Positions 32,486 through 43,412 of a stretch of 64,000 nt of DNA are shown here, piece by piece (position 1 is the stretch's first letter; every line of letters begins with the position of its first letter). The stretch covers positions 164,649 through 228,648 of the forward strand of contig NZ_JAASAD010000008.1 in the NCBI RefSeq assembly GCF_012726175.1, given 5' to 3'. The translations under genes and the position numbers were made by a program. The notes under the pieces are model-generated. The model did not search any database. It was not told where the DNA came from and saw only the letters and a program-made list of their open reading frames with translations. The stretch is from Micromonospora sp. HNM0581. Its GTDB lineage: Bacteria; Actinomycetota; Actinomycetes; Mycobacteriales; Micromonosporaceae.

Positions 32486-34060
32486 ATGATTCTTCCGGGT
32501 AAACGGGTCACGCTGCCTTCGGTTCCGGTGGTCCACCGCCGTTTCGAGACACACGCCGCGGAAACTCCCGACGCGACGGCTGTCTTCTGTGCCGGGCAGC
32601 GCATGTCGTACCGCGAGCTGAATGCCCGAGCCAACCAGTTCGCGCATCTGCTCATCGAGCGTGGACACGGACGGGGCACCAAGGTCGGCATCTGCCTCGA
32701 CTACTCGATCGACATGCTTGTCGCCATTCTGGGCACGCTGAAGTCGGGTGCGGCCTACGTGCCGCTGGACCCGGCCTACCCGGCCGCACGGCTGCGGCTG
32801 CTGCTGGGACAGATACCCCAGCTCGCCGCGATCGTCGCCGGTGCGGCCACGGTCGAGCTGGTGGCGTGCGCGAAAGCCCCGGTCGTCGACCTGGCGCACC
32901 TGTCCGACAAGTTGGCGGCACTGCCGGCGGTCGACCCGGACGTGCCGGTCACCGGTGACGACATCTGCTATGCGGTCTTCACCTCGGGATCGACAGGTAC
33001 CCCGAAACTGACCGCCCTGCGGCACGAGAACTGGTTCAACCTGCTGAACTGGTTGACCGTCGAGTACGGCCTGCACCGCGGTTCGCACAACCTCGTGGTC
33101 AGCGCGTTCGGCTTCGACCTGTCGCAGCGCAGCCTGATGATGCCGTTGTTCTGCGGCGCCACCCAGTACCTCATGGCCAGCCGCAACTTCGACGCCGCGA
33201 TGGCGTACCGGATGGTGACCGAGCATGACATCCGGACGGTGAACTGCGCCTCGTCCACCCTCTACGTGCTGGTGGACTGGGAGACCGCGAGTGGGCGGAG
33301 CGCGCTCACCGGGCTGGACTACGTGTTGTTCGGCGGTGAGCCGCTGCACGTCGGACGCGTCTGGGACTGGGCCGTCGCCGAGGGGAACACCTGCACCCTG
33401 CTGCATCAGTACGGCGTGGCCGAGTGCGCGGACGTCGCGACCTCGTACGACCTCGCCGACTACCGCCGTGACGAGCACGACGTCGCTCCGGTGGGCCGCC
33501 CCGCCTACAACACCGACATCCACATCCTCGACGAGCAGCTGCGCGGGGTACGCATCGGAGAGCCGGGCGAGATCTGCATCGCCGGACGCAGCGTCGGCGC
33601 CGGCTACCTCAACGGCTCGGGACCCGAGTCCGCCCGCTTCACGACGATCCAGGTCCATGGCGCTTCGGTGCGCATCTACCGCACCGGGGACCGCGGATAC
33701 GTCACCGAGACCGGTCAACTGGTCGTTCTCGGTCGGATGGACACCCAGGTGAAGGTGCGCGGCATGCGCATCGACCCGCACGAGATCGAACGGGCGCTGG
33801 GTCGACTGGCCGGAGTTCGGCAGGCCGCCGTGGTGGTCACCGTCGACGCCGCCGGCGACTGCCAGCTGACCGCCTTCCTGGAACCTGCCGGGGACGATCC
33901 GGCCGACAGCGACGTCCGTGCCCGTCTGCTGGAGGCACTGCCGCGGAACATGGTCCCGGCGACCTTCCGCCGCGTCGACCGACTGCCACTGACTCCCCAC
34001 GGAAAGGTCGACCGCGCGGCGCTGCTCGACGAGCTGCGGGCCCGGGTGCCGACCCGATGA
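32486..34060 (+). CDS. Free-standing NRPS adenylation domain
   Basis: 524 residues, a complete A domain with no carrier. Motifs are LKSGAAYVPLD (A2), FTSGSTGTPK (A3), FGFDLSQRSL (A4), HQYGVAECAD (A5, unusual in place of NxYGPTE), [15 protein letters not shown] (A8) and PHGKVDR (A10 lysine). By alignment to PheA the pocket reads about D-L-R-C-L-G-Q-D-V, which I cannot assign. It overlaps the PCP gene behind it (ATGA), so it most likely activates the first building block and loads it on that PCP. Confidence 0.9.
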   Translation: MILPGKRVTLPSVPVVHRRFETHAAETPDATAVFCAGQRMSYRELNARANQFAHLLIERGHGRGTKVGICLDYSIDMLVAILGTLKSGAAYVPLDPAYPAARLRLLLGQIPQLAAIVAGAATVELVACAKAPVVDLAHLSDKLAALPAVDPDVPVTGDDICYAVFTSGSTGTPKLTALRHENWFNLLNWLTVEYGLHRGSHNLVVSAFGFDLSQRSLMMPLFCGATQYLMASRNFDAAMAYRMVTEHDIRTVNCASSTLYVLVDWETASGRSALTGLDYVLFGGEPLHVGRVWDWAVAEGNTCTLLHQYGVAECADVATSYDLADYRRDEHDVAPVGRPAYNTDIHILDEQLRGVRIGEPGEICIAGRSVGAGYLNGSGPESARFTTIQVHGASVRIYRTGDRGYVTETGQLVVLGRMDTQVKVRGMRIDPHEIERALGRLAGVRQAAVVVTVDAAGDCQLTAFLEPAGDDPADSDVRARLLEALPRNMVPATFRRVDRLPLTPHGKVDRAALLDELRARVPTR

Positions 34061-34308
34061 CCGACGAAAGGAACATGATGATCACCGAAAGAGTGCACGC
34101 GATCTGGTGCCGGGAACTCGGGCGCGACGACATAGCCTTCGACGACGATTTCTTCGCCCTCGGTGGCCAATCGGTGATAATGGCCAGAATTCAACGGTCC
34201 CTCATCGTGGAACTGGGTGTCGAGGTGCCGGTCGACCAGCTGTTCCGTAACCCGACGGTGTCATCCATATCGGCGTACATCACGTCCTCAGAAACCATGA
34301 CCGGGTAG
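34057..34308 (+). CDS. Free-standing peptidyl carrier protein
   Basis: 83 residues. The phosphopantetheine site is LGGQSV within FDDDFFALGGQSVIMAR. It is coupled by start/stop overlap to the A-domain gene. With no condensation domain of its own, it should carry the starter residue, possibly while it is oxidised by the FAD enzyme encoded next, and deliver it to the first C domain of the 35654 NRPS. A short gap (34309-34425) follows without other features. Confidence 0.92.
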   Translation: MTDERNMMITERVHAIWCRELGRDDIAFDDDFFALGGQSVIMARIQRSLIVELGVEVPVDQLFRNPTVSSISAYITSSETMTG

Positions 34309-34425
34309 CGGCAGACAGTTCTGTCGACTCTCGAGAGCGGCTGTTACCAACGCGCCGTGAACGCTCATCTCACCCGGCCTCATCGGGGCCGTAGAAATCG
34401 TCAAAGCCTGGTTAAGAGAGGCGCC

Positions 34426-35613
34426 ATGTACGACGTCATTGTCATAGGTGCCCGCTGTGCGGGTGCGCCGACGGCCATGCTGTTCGCGCGGCAGGGTTAC
34501 CGGGTCCTGCTTTTGGAGAAGGCGAAGTTTCCGCAGGACACGCTCTCCTCCCACTACCTGCACTCGCAGGGTGTGGCGCTACTGGACCGCTGGGGGCTGC
34601 TCGACGAACTGCGGGCCACCGACGTGCAGCCGATCACCCACCAGGTGTACGAGGCGCCCGGGGTACGTGTGGAGGGGTTCTCCCTGCCGATCGATGGCCT
34701 ACGGACCACGTACGCGCCGCGGCGGTACGTCCTCGACCCCATCCTCGCGGCCGGGGCCGTCCGGGCCGGCGCGGAGTTCCGGCAGTCGTGCGCGGTCAAC
34801 GACCTCATCTACGACGACGACCGGGTCGTAGGGGTCAGGTACACCACACCCGCCGGTGTGCAGACGACCGAACGCGCCCGTCTCGTGGTCGGCGCGGACG
34901 GCATGCGTTCGCTCGTGGCCCGCAAGGTCGGTGCGCCGAACGTCGTCGAACACGCCCGCCTGACCTGCGTCTACTACAGCTACTGGGCCGGGGTGCCGGC
35001 GGACTTCGAGCTCTACGAGCGGCCGGGCCGATGGATCGGCGTCGTCCCCACGAACAACGACCTGACGCTGCTCATGACCTACTTTCCGCAGGCTGATTTC
35101 GGCGAGGTCCGCAGGTCGGTGGAGCCCGCGTACCTGGAGGCGTTCCGTTCGACGGCGCCCGAGTTGTATGAGCGGATGCAGTCCGGCGAGCGGGTGGAGC
35201 AGTTGTACGGCACCGGGCACCAGGAGAACTACTTCCGCAAGGCCTACGGGCCGGGCTGGGTGCTGGTGGGCGACGCGGTCAACCACAAGGACTCCATCAC
35301 CGCTCGGGGTATCACCGAGGCGTGGGTGCAGGCGCAGACGCTCACCGGGTACATCGGCGCGAACCTACACGACGATCGCGCGCTCAGGTCGGCACTGCGG
35401 CGCTACGAGAACAGCCTGAGCGACGAGGCCCTCAACCACTACCAGGGCGCTCTCAACGTGGCCGAACTCAAACCCGAGGGCCGTACGGACATGCTGCGCA
35501 AGCTTGTCGGTCACCAGGACCACATCGATCGCTATTTCTCGACCCTGTCGGGGGCGATCTCCATCGACGACTTCTACAACGAGGAACTTCTGACCCTGCT
35601 CGACCAGAGCTGA
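34426..35613 (+). CDS. FAD-dependent oxidoreductase (geranylgeranyl-reductase-like group)
   Basis: 395 residues; the ATG at 34426 starts directly at the FAD fold, [20 protein letters not shown] (a GARCAG variant of GxGxxG). Other parts are [18 protein letters not shown] (DG motif) and [19 protein letters not shown], the second FAD-binding GD motif. It lacks the GWxWxIP motif of flavin halogenases. Its position after the A and PCP genes suggests it oxidises the PCP-bound starter or the peptide. The exact reaction cannot be told. Confidence 0.8.
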   Translation: MYDVIVIGARCAGAPTAMLFARQGYRVLLLEKAKFPQDTLSSHYLHSQGVALLDRWGLLDELRATDVQPITHQVYEAPGVRVEGFSLPIDGLRTTYAPRRYVLDPILAAGAVRAGAEFRQSCAVNDLIYDDDRVVGVRYTTPAGVQTTERARLVVGADGMRSLVARKVGAPNVVEHARLTCVYYSYWAGVPADFELYERPGRWIGVVPTNNDLTLLMTYFPQADFGEVRRSVEPAYLEAFRSTAPELYERMQSGERVEQLYGTGHQENYFRKAYGPGWVLVGDAVNHKDSITARGITEAWVQAQTLTGYIGANLHDDRALRSALRRYENSLSDEALNHYQGALNVAELKPEGRTDMLRKLVGHQDHIDRYFSTLSGAISIDDFYNEELLTLLDQS

Positions 35614-35653
35614 CCCGACGGTCCGCTCCCAGGTCCGCCGATTTGGAGAAACA

Positions 35654-38600
35654 ATGATTCCGTTGTCGTTCGCGCAGCGCCGGTTGTGGTTCGTGGATCG
35701 GTTCGAGGGCCCGTCGCCGACCTATAACGGCGCTTTCGCCCTGCGGCTGACCGGTGAGCTTGACGTCGATGCGCTCGAAGCAGCGCTCCGGGACGTCCTC
35801 GACCGGCACGAGGTTCTCCGTACGGTCATCGTCGAAGGCGACGACGGGATCCCTCACCAGGAGGTCCTGCCGGCCGAGAACGGACTGTTCGCCCTGGCGG
35901 TGGTCGAGGTTGCGGAGGCGGACCGGCGCGCGGCGGTCGACGCGGTCGCGACGGAGACCTTCGACCTGGCCACTGACGTACCGATCCGTGCCCGGCTGCT
36001 GCGTACCGGACCTGATCAGCACACACTCGTCCTGGTTGTGCACCACATCGCCCTGGACGGGGAGTCGCTCGGGCCGCTGCTGCGCGACCTGAGCACCGCG
36101 TACGCGGCACGCCGCGCGGGGCAGGCACCCCAATCGGCGCCGCTGGCCCTGCAGTACGCGGACTACACGCTGTGGCAGCAGGAGATGCTCGGCGACGAGT
36201 CCGACCCGCGGAGCGTGGCCGCCCGGCAGCTGGCGTACTGGCGCGTGGCGCTCGACGGTCTGGCGCAGCCCCTGGCCTTGCCGACGGACCGGCCCCGCCC
36301 GCGCGTGATGCGCCCGCACGGCGGCCTCGTGGAGTTCCCGATCGAGCCGGATCTGCTCGCGGCCGTGCAGAGGCTCGTCGGTGAGCAGGACGTCACGGTG
36401 TCGATGGTGATGCACTCCGCGTTGGCGGTGCTGCTGCGCCAGCTCGGCTGCGGCGACGACGTGCCGATCGGTGCGCCCATTGCCGGTCGGGTCGACGAGG
36501 AGCTGCGCGACCTGGTCGGATTCTTCGTCAACACCTGGGTGCTGCGGGTCGATCTGAGCGGCAACCCCACCTTCCGTCAGCTGCTCGACCGGGTGCGTGA
36601 CCGGTGCCTGGGTGCCTACGACAACCAGGACCTGCCGTTCGAGCGGCTGGTCGAGCTGCTGAACCCGGATCGTTCCACCGCGTACCACCCGCTGTTCCAG
36701 GTGATGCTCGCCTGGCAGGAACCGTTGGGTGAGCTGAGCTTCGCCGGTCTGCGTACCGAGTCGGAGACCCTGGAGACGGGAACCGCTAAGTTCGACCTCT
36801 TCTTCAACATCATCCCGAATGCTTCCGGTGGAGCCGGTGTCCGCCTGGAGTACGCCACCGACCTGTTCGACAGGCACACGGTCGAGGGCATCGCCGCCCG
36901 CTTCACGCGGGTTCTCCGCCAGCTCGTCGCCGACCCGGATCGCGACGTCGACCGGACCGACGTGCTCGCACCGGACGAACGCGACCGTCTGCTCACCCGC
37001 TTCAACGACACCGCCACCTCTCTCGACGAGCAGACCATCACGGAACTGGTGAAGCGCCAGACTGCCCGAACCCCGGATTCAGTGGCGGTCGTCTGCGACG
37101 GCCGGACACTCACCTACCGTCAACTCGACGACCGGGTGGAACGTCTCGCCGGGGAACTGCGGCGTCGCGGTGCCGGGCCGGAGGACCTGGTGGTGTTGGC
37201 GGTACCCCGCTCGGAGGACCTGGTGGTCGGTCTCCTCGGGATCCTCGGGTCCGGGGCCGGCTATCTACCGATGGACACGCGGCATCTGGGTCCGCGGGCC
37301 GTGGGGGTGCTGGCCGAGGCGCGTCCGCGCTTCGCGGTCACCGACACCGCTACCTCGGCGGAACTGCCACCGGACGCCGTCTCGGTGGTGAACCTCGACG
37401 AGAGCGGCGAGTGGGCGTCGCCGCCCGGGGACCCGGTGCCAGCACCGGCCGCCGACAACCTCGCGTACGTGATGTACACCTCGGGCTCCAGCGGGCGACC
37501 GAAGGGCGTCGCGATCACCCACCGCAACGTCGTCAACGGCGTGCGGGCGCTGACCCGTCGCCTCGACGCGCCGCCCGGCTGGCGGATGCTGGCCGGCACC
37601 TCCGTCAACTTCGACGTCTCGGTCTTCGAGCTGCTGACCACGCTGTCCACCGGCGGCACGGTCGAGGTGGTGCCCGACGCGTTGGTGCTCGGCGAGCGCG
37701 ACAGCTGGGACGGTCACGTGATCAGCGCGGTGCCGTCGGTGCTCGGCGAGCTGACCGACCACCTGGACAAGGCACCGAACGTCCGGGCCGTCGTCCTCGC
37801 CGGTGAGGTGTTGCCGGGCCGGCTGGTGCGGCAGATCCGTGACGTCCGGCCGGACGTGCAGGTCGTGAACTCCTACGGGCAGAGCGAGAGCTTCTACGCC
37901 ACCGCCTTCTCCCTGCCGGCGGAGCAGGACTGGGCAGACGGTGACGTCACGCCCATCGGTACGCCGCTGGACAACGTGCGCGCCTACGTGCTGGGCCCGG
38001 GACTCGTCCCCGTACCGCAGGGGGTGCTCGGCGAGTTGTACGTCGCCGGCGCCTCACTGGGACGTGGCTACCACGGCGATCCGGGGCTGACCGCGCAGCG
38101 GTACGTGGCCAACCCGTTCGGACCGCCGGGCGATCGGATGTACCGCACCGGTGATCTGGTCCGCTGGAAGGCCGACGGCCAGTTGGAGTGTGTGGGCCGT
38201 GACGACAGCCAGGTGAAGGTACGCGGCTTCCGCATCGAGACTGCCGAGGTGGAGGCGGCCTGTGCGCAGCATCCCGGGATCAGCGAGGCCGTCGTGATCA
38301 CCCGCGAGGTGCCTGCGGGTGGGCGGCGGCTCGTCGCCTACGTGGTGCACACCGGTGAGGGTGGGGTCGGTGACGACGGTGCCGGTGGCATCGGGGACGT
38401 CGATGTGCAGGCCGGCGCCTCAGCGGCCGAACTGCGCGAGTTCGTCGCGGCACGGCTGCCCGACTACATGGTGCCGTCGGCCTTCGTCGCCCTGAGCCGG
38501 CTGCCGGTCGGCCCGACCGGAAAACTGGACCGTGCGGCCCTGCCCGAACCGGAGTTTCTCGGTGCAACCTACCGGGCGCCGCGCACCGAGGCCGAGCACA

Positions 38601-41600
38601 TCATCGCGAAGGCCTACGCGGATGTCCTCGGAGTCGACCGGGTCGGTGTCGACGACGACTTCTTCGGCATCGGTGGGGACAGCCTGCGCTCGATTCAGGT
38701 CGTGGCGCGGGCGCGGGCACGCGACCTGCACCTGACCACCCGGGAGATCTTCGAAGGCCGTACCGTGGCCCGGCTCGCCGAGCTGGCGGGCGCTCGGGGT
38801 GACCGCGTGCCCGCCCTCGCCGAGGACCCGGGCGGCGGCGTCGGTCCGATGGCGCTGCCGCCGGTGGCCCGGCAGGTGTTCGAGCACGGCGGTGGCATCG
38901 ACCGTTTCGCCATGGCCATGACGCTGGAGCTGCCGGTAGGTATCGACGAGCGTGGGTTGACCGCGACGCTGGACGCTGTCCTCGACCGGCACGACCTGCT
39001 GCGTGCCCGGCTGGTACGCGACGGTGAACCCACCCTCGACGTCCGTCCGCCGGGCAGCGTACGAGCGGGTGACCTGCTCCACACGGTCGCCTGCGGCGGC
39101 CGTTGGGCGGAGCCGGACGCGCTGGCGCAGGCGCAGGCGCAGTTGCACGCCGCCCTCGGCCGGCTCGATCCGGAAGCCGGTGTCGTGGCGGATTTCGTCT
39201 GGTTCGCCGCAACCGACGGCACCGGGCGACTGCTCATCGTGCTGCACCACCTGGTCGTGGACGGCGTCTCCTGGCGCATCCTCATGTCGGACCTCGCCGA
39301 GGCGTGGCACCGGATCGGCTCCGGACACCGCGCCGAGCTGCCCGCCGTCGGAACGTCGGCTCGCCGGTGGACCGCCGCCCTGGCGGACGAGGCGCTCTCC
39401 CCGCGGCGGGAAGCCGAGCTGACCTACTGGCGTGACTTGCTGGAACTGCCGAACCCGGCGCTGGGGCAGCGGATGTTCGACCCTTCGGTGGACCTGATGG
39501 GCACCGTCGACACCGTACGGCTGCGGTTGCCGGCCGAGGTCAGTGACGTCGTGCTGACCACGCTTGCGGCGGCGTTCCGGGCGACCGGTACCGACGTTCT
39601 GCTCGCCGCGTTGGCCCTGGCTCTCGACCGGTGGCGCGGTGTCGCGCAACCCGTCCTGGTCCGGCTGGAAGGGCATGGTCGCGAGGAGGACATCGTCGCC
39701 GGTGCGGATCTGTCCCGGACCGTCGGCTGGTTCACCAGCATGTATCCGGCCCGGGTGGCGGTTTCCGGAGTGGACCTGGCCGACGTGCTGGCCGGCGGTG
39801 CGGCCACCGCGACGGCCATCAAGTTGGTCAAGGAGCAACTGCGCGAGGCCCCCGACAAGGGTCTGGGTTACGGGCTGCTGCGCTACCTCAACCCGGAGAC
39901 CGCCGAACAGCTCGCCGGCTACCCGGCACCACAGATCGGCTTCAACTACCTCGGCCGCATCTCCCAGACCGACGTTGCCGAACATCTGCGTGCGCACGGT
40001 TGGGTGCCGGCTTCGTGGTCCACCGAGCTGATCGCGATGCCCGATCCGGACCTGCCCGCCCTGTCCGCACTCGAGGTCAACTCGGTCGCTGTGGACACCG
40101 TCGACGGTACCCGGCTGGAGACCATGTTCATGTTCCCGTCCGGTCTGCTGTCCCGGGAGCGGGTGACCGAACTGGCCGACCTCTGGGCTGACGTGCTGCG
40201 AGGCATGGCCGCGTACGCCGTCGGAGCGCCGGTCGGTGGCCTCACCCCCTCCGACGCGCCGCTGGTCTCGGTGCGGCAGGACGAGATCGAAAGTTGGGAG
40301 CAGCGGTACGGCCGGCTGGCCGAGGTCTGGCCGCAGGCACCCGGCCAGTCCGGCATACAGTTCCAGGCCGCGCTCGCCGACGACGCCTTCGACGTCTACC
40401 ACATGCAGTTCGTGCTGCACCTGTCCGGGCACGTCGAACCGGCGAGGATCCGGGCGGCCGGGCAGGCGCTGCTACGTCGGTACCCGAACCTGCGCTCCGC
40501 GTTCCTCACCGCGACCGACGGCGACCCCGTCCAGGTCGTACCGGAACACGTCGCCCTGCCCTGGCGGCACATCGACCTGTCCGGACAGGGCGACGCGGAA
40601 CAGGACGCCGCGCTGGACCGGTTCCTGGCCGAGGACCGGGCGGACCGGCTCGACCCCACCCGGCCGCCGCTGCTGCGCCTGGCCCTGCTCAGCTGCGGGA
40701 CGCAGCGGGCCAAGCTGGTCCTCACCGCGCACCACACCTTGTTCGACGGTTGGTCGTCACCGCTGGTGATCAAGGATCTGATCCAGCTCTACGCCGACCA
40801 GGCGCCGCCCGCGGTCCGCGACTACGGCGACTACCTGACCTGGCTGTCCCGGCAGGACCGGCAGGAGTCGGCCGCCCGATGGCAGACCGAACTCGCCGGT
40901 TTCGACAGGCCGACACGTGTCGCACCGGACACCCCGATCGCCGAGACGGTGTCGGCTCTCGGCCGTGTCGAGGTGCCGTTCTCGATCGACAAGGGACGCG
41001 AGCTCGCCGGGCGGGCCGCGCAACTCGGGGTCACCCTGAACACCGTCCTGCAGGGTGCCTGGGCGGTCCTGCTGTCGAAGCTGACCGGCCAGCACGACGT
41101 GGTGTTCGGCGCTGCGGTCAACGGCCGACCGGCGGAGCTCACGGGCTCCGACGAGATGGTCGGTCTGTTCATCAACACCCTGCCGACCAGAGCACACTGC
41201 CGCCCGTACGATACCGTCGGCGCGGTCGTCACCGGGTTGCAGCAGCGGCAGGTCGCGCTGCTCGAGCACCACTACTACGGACTGGCCGACATCCAACGGG
41301 CCACCGGGTTGCCCGCCCTGTTCGACACGATCGTCGTGTTCGAGAACTATCCGATTGACCGGGCGGGCATCGTCGAGGCGAACACGGCCGCCGGTTTCAC
41401 GATCGACGGTATCCGGCCGCTCGCCGGTTCGCACTACCCGCTCACGCTGAACTCCTCCGACCCCTATCTGCGGCTCTCCCTCGACTACCAGACCGATCTG
41501 TTCGACCGCGACGGGGCCGAGGTGATCGCCACCCGACTGGTTCGGGTACTGGAGCAGATACTCGACGATCCGACAACGGCAGTCGGCGCGGTCGACGTGC

Positions 41601-43402
41601 TCTCCGACGACGAGCGGGACTGGTTGCTGCGGAAGGTCAACGACACCGCACATCCGGTGTCTGCGGACACGCTGCCCGGCGCGTTCGAGGCCCAGGTGGA
41701 ACGCGACCCGGACCGGCTCGCGCTGATCCACGAGCGGGAAACCCTCACGTACGGTGAGTTCAACCGGCGCGCCAACCAGCTGGCGCACTGGCTGATCGAC
41801 CAGGGAGCCGGACCCGAACAGCTGGTCGCGGTCCGGATTCCCCGCTCGGTCGATCTGCTGGTGGCGATCTACGCGGTGGTGAAGGCGGGCGCGGCCTACC
41901 TGCCGCTGGACACCGAGTTACCCGCCGACCGGGTACGCAAGGTGCTGGACAGCGCGAAGCCGCTGCTGGTGCTCGACCAGAACACACCCGACGTGTCCGG
42001 CTGCCCGACGGAGGACCCACGGCGCACGTTGTCGCCGGACAACGCGGCGTACGTCATCTACACCTCGGGTTCCACGGGAGTACCCAAGGGCGTGCAGGTG
42101 ACCCACCGGTCGATCATGAATCGGCTGAGCTGGGGCCTGGCGTACTTCCGCGTCGCCGCCGATGACCGGGTCCTGCTCAGCACCACCGCCAGCTTCGACG
42201 TGTCGGTACCGGAACTGTTCGCACCGCTTCAGGTCGGTGCCGCCATTGTGATCGCACGTCCGGACGGCCGCCGGGATCCCGCCTACCTCAGTGACCTGAT
42301 CCAGCGGGAACGGGTGACCGGTGCGGACTTCGTGCCCTCCCTCCTGGACGCCTTCCTGACCGAGCCCACGGCCAAGGAGTGCGACACCCTGCGCTGGATG
42401 GAGGTGGCGGGTGAAGCGTTCCCGGCGGCCCTGGCGAACGCGGCAGCCGATCTGCTGCCCGGGTGCGAGGTGCACAACCTGTACGGCCCGACCGAGGCCG
42501 CGGTGGAGGTCACGGCGTGGCGGCACATGCCGGGCGCGGACCGGGTGCCCATCGGTGCCCCGGTGTGGAACACCCAGGTTTACGTGCTTGACGGTGCGTT
42601 GCTCCCGGTCGCTCCCGGAGTCGTCGGCGAGCTCTACCTCGCCGGTGCCGGACTGGCGCGCGGCTACCTGGGCCAGACTGGGCTGACCGCCGACCGCTTC
42701 GTCGCCTGTCCGTTCGGCACGCCCGGCGCCCGGATGTACCGCACCGGCGATCTGGTGCGATGGAACCCCGACGGCCAGGTTGAGTATCTCGGGCGGTCCG
42801 ACTTCCAGGTTAAGGTTCGCGGCTTCCGCATCGAACTCGGTGAGATCGAGCAGGTAATGACCGCACTCCCACAGGTCGGTACCGCCGTGGTCGTGCTACG
42901 CGAGGACCGCCCCGGCGACCAGCGGCTGGTCGCGTACGTCGTGCCGGCCGACCCGGCGGAGGACCTCGCGCGGCTGGATCCGACGACGCTGACCCAGCAG
43001 GCCCGGCAACACCTGCCCGAGTACATGGTCCCCACGGCGATCGTCCCGCTGGCCCGGATTCCCCTGACCCCGAGCGGAAAGCTCGACCGCCATGCGCTTC
43101 CCGCCCCGGAACAACCCGCCACCGCCACCGGACGAGGACCACGCAACCACACCGAGGAGGTCCTCTGCCGGCTCTTCGCCGAACTGCTCGGGGTCGACGA
43201 GGTCGGTGTCGACGTCGACTTCTTCGAGCTTGGCGGCCATTCTCTGCTGGCCACCCGCCTGATCGGCCGGATCCGCCGGGAACTCGAGGTCGACGTCAAG
43301 GTCACCATGGTCTTCCGTAGCCCGACCGTCGCCCAACTGTCGGCGCAGATCGAGAAGCTCTCCACCTCGAGTCGCCCGCAACTGCGCCCGATGAACGTGT
43401 AG
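35654..43402 (+). CDS. NRPS, two modules: C-A-T-E-C-A-T
   Basis: 2582 residues. C1 spans about 1-430 (HHIALDG at 130-136, LCL type). A1 spans about 455-960; it has [18 protein letters not shown] and the odd A5 [11 protein letters not shown], and its pocket reads D-V-F-S-V-A-S-Y-A. T1 carries GGDS at Ser1010. E spans about 1064-1525 ([11 protein letters not shown]). C2 spans about 1550-1985 (HHTLFDG, DCL type). A2 spans about 2003-2490 ([28 protein letters not shown]; pocket D-V-P-F-E-A-L-V-E). T2 has LGGHS at Ser2530. It should add residues 2 (D, by E) and 3 (L). The C-terminus is the short tail RPQLRPMNV. Neither code could be assigned to an amino acid with confidence. Confidence 0.95.
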   Translation: MIPLSFAQRRLWFVDRFEGPSPTYNGAFALRLTGELDVDALEAALRDVLDRHEVLRTVIVEGDDGIPHQEVLPAENGLFALAVVEVAEADRRAAVDAVATETFDLATDVPIRARLLRTGPDQHTLVLVVHHIALDGESLGPLLRDLSTAYAARRAGQAPQSAPLALQYADYTLWQQEMLGDESDPRSVAARQLAYWRVALDGLAQPLALPTDRPRPRVMRPHGGLVEFPIEPDLLAAVQRLVGEQDVTVSMVMHSALAVLLRQLGCGDDVPIGAPIAGRVDEELRDLVGFFVNTWVLRVDLSGNPTFRQLLDRVRDRCLGAYDNQDLPFERLVELLNPDRSTAYHPLFQVMLAWQEPLGELSFAGLRTESETLETGTAKFDLFFNIIPNASGGAGVRLEYATDLFDRHTVEGIAARFTRVLRQLVADPDRDVDRTDVLAPDERDRLLTRFNDTATSLDEQTITELVKRQTARTPDSVAVVCDGRTLTYRQLDDRVERLAGELRRRGAGPEDLVVLAVPRSEDLVVGLLGILGSGAGYLPMDTRHLGPRAVGVLAEARPRFAVTDTATSAELPPDAVSVVNLDESGEWASPPGDPVPAPAADNLAYVMYTSGSSGRPKGVAITHRNVVNGVRALTRRLDAPPGWRMLAGTSVNFDVSVFELLTTLSTGGTVEVVPDALVLGERDSWDGHVISAVPSVLGELTDHLDKAPNVRAVVLAGEVLPGRLVRQIRDVRPDVQVVNSYGQSESFYATAFSLPAEQDWADGDVTPIGTPLDNVRAYVLGPGLVPVPQGVLGELYVAGASLGRGYHGDPGLTAQRYVANPFGPPGDRMYRTGDLVRWKADGQLECVGRDDSQVKVRGFRIETAEVEAACAQHPGISEAVVITREVPAGGRRLVAYVVHTGEGGVGDDGAGGIGDVDVQAGASAAELREFVAARLPDYMVPSAFVALSRLPVGPTGKLDRAALPEPEFLGATYRAPRTEAEHIIAKAYADVLGVDRVGVDDDFFGIGGDSLRSIQVVARARARDLHLTTREIFEGRTVARLAELAGARGDRVPALAEDPGGGVGPMALPPVARQVFEHGGGIDRFAMAMTLELPVGIDERGLTATLDAVLDRHDLLRARLVRDGEPTLDVRPPGSVRAGDLLHTVACGGRWAEPDALAQAQAQLHAALGRLDPEAGVVADFVWFAATDGTGRLLIVLHHLVVDGVSWRILMSDLAEAWHRIGSGHRAELPAVGTSARRWTAALADEALSPRREAELTYWRDLLELPNPALGQRMFDPSVDLMGTVDTVRLRLPAEVSDVVLTTLAAAFRATGTDVLLAALALALDRWRGVAQPVLVRLEGHGREEDIVAGADLSRTVGWFTSMYPARVAVSGVDLADVLAGGAATATAIKLVKEQLREAPDKGLGYGLLRYLNPETAEQLAGYPAPQIGFNYLGRISQTDVAEHLRAHGWVPASWSTELIAMPDPDLPALSALEVNSVAVDTVDGTRLETMFMFPSGLLSRERVTELADLWADVLRGMAAYAVGAPVGGLTPSDAPLVSVRQDEIESWEQRYGRLAEVWPQAPGQSGIQFQAALADDAFDVYHMQFVLHLSGHVEPARIRAAGQALLRRYPNLRSAFLTATDGDPVQVVPEHVALPWRHIDLSGQGDAEQDAALDRFLAEDRADRLDPTRPPLLRLALLSCGTQRAKLVLTAHHTLFDGWSSPLVIKDLIQLYADQAPPAVRDYGDYLTWLSRQDRQESAARWQTELAGFDRPTRVAPDTPIAETVSALGRVEVPFSIDKGRELAGRAAQLGVTLNTVLQGAWAVLLSKLTGQHDVVFGAAVNGRPAELTGSDEMVGLFINTLPTRAHCRPYDTVGAVVTGLQQRQVALLEHHYYGLADIQRATGLPALFDTIVVFENYPIDRAGIVEANTAAGFTIDGIRPLAGSHYPLTLNSSDPYLRLSLDYQTDLFDRDGAEVIATRLVRVLEQILDDPTTAVGAVDVLSDDERDWLLRKVNDTAHPVSADTLPGAFEAQVERDPDRLALIHERETLTYGEFNRRANQLAHWLIDQGAGPEQLVAVRIPRSVDLLVAIYAVVKAGAAYLPLDTELPADRVRKVLDSAKPLLVLDQNTPDVSGCPTEDPRRTLSPDNAAYVIYTSGSTGVPKGVQVTHRSIMNRLSWGLAYFRVAADDRVLLSTTASFDVSVPELFAPLQVGAAIVIARPDGRRDPAYLSDLIQRERVTGADFVPSLLDAFLTEPTAKECDTLRWMEVAGEAFPAALANAAADLLPGCEVHNLYGPTEAAVEVTAWRHMPGADRVPIGAPVWNTQVYVLDGALLPVAPGVVGELYLAGAGLARGYLGQTGLTADRFVACPFGTPGARMYRTGDLVRWNPDGQVEYLGRSDFQVKVRGFRIELGEIEQVMTALPQVGTAVVVLREDRPGDQRLVAYVVPADPAEDLARLDPTTLTQQARQHLPEYMVPTAIVPLARIPLTPSGKLDRHALPAPEQPATATGRGPRNHTEEVLCRLFAELLGVDEVGVDVDFFELGGHSLLATRLIGRIRRELEVDVKVTMVFRSPTVAQLSAQIEKLSTSSRPQLRPMNV

Positions 43403-43412
43403 GAGTGCGTCG

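Noticed and set aside
32486..34060. Proline-activating enzyme of a pyrrole-2-carboxylate pathway
   Set aside because: The gene order A-PCP-flavin enzyme is reminiscent, but the pocket residues differ from the proline code I recall and the flavin protein is not an acyl-CoA-dehydrogenase-type proline oxidase.
34426..35613. FAD protein as a flavin-dependent halogenase acting on the PCP
   Set aside because: It lacks the GWxWxIP motif and instead has the GDAVNHKD region of the reductase/oxidase-like group.
35654..43402. First C domain as a lipid-starter (Cs) domain
   Set aside because: There is no acyl-CoA ligase or acyl carrier gene nearby, and a free A-PCP pair is available to provide an amino-acid starter.
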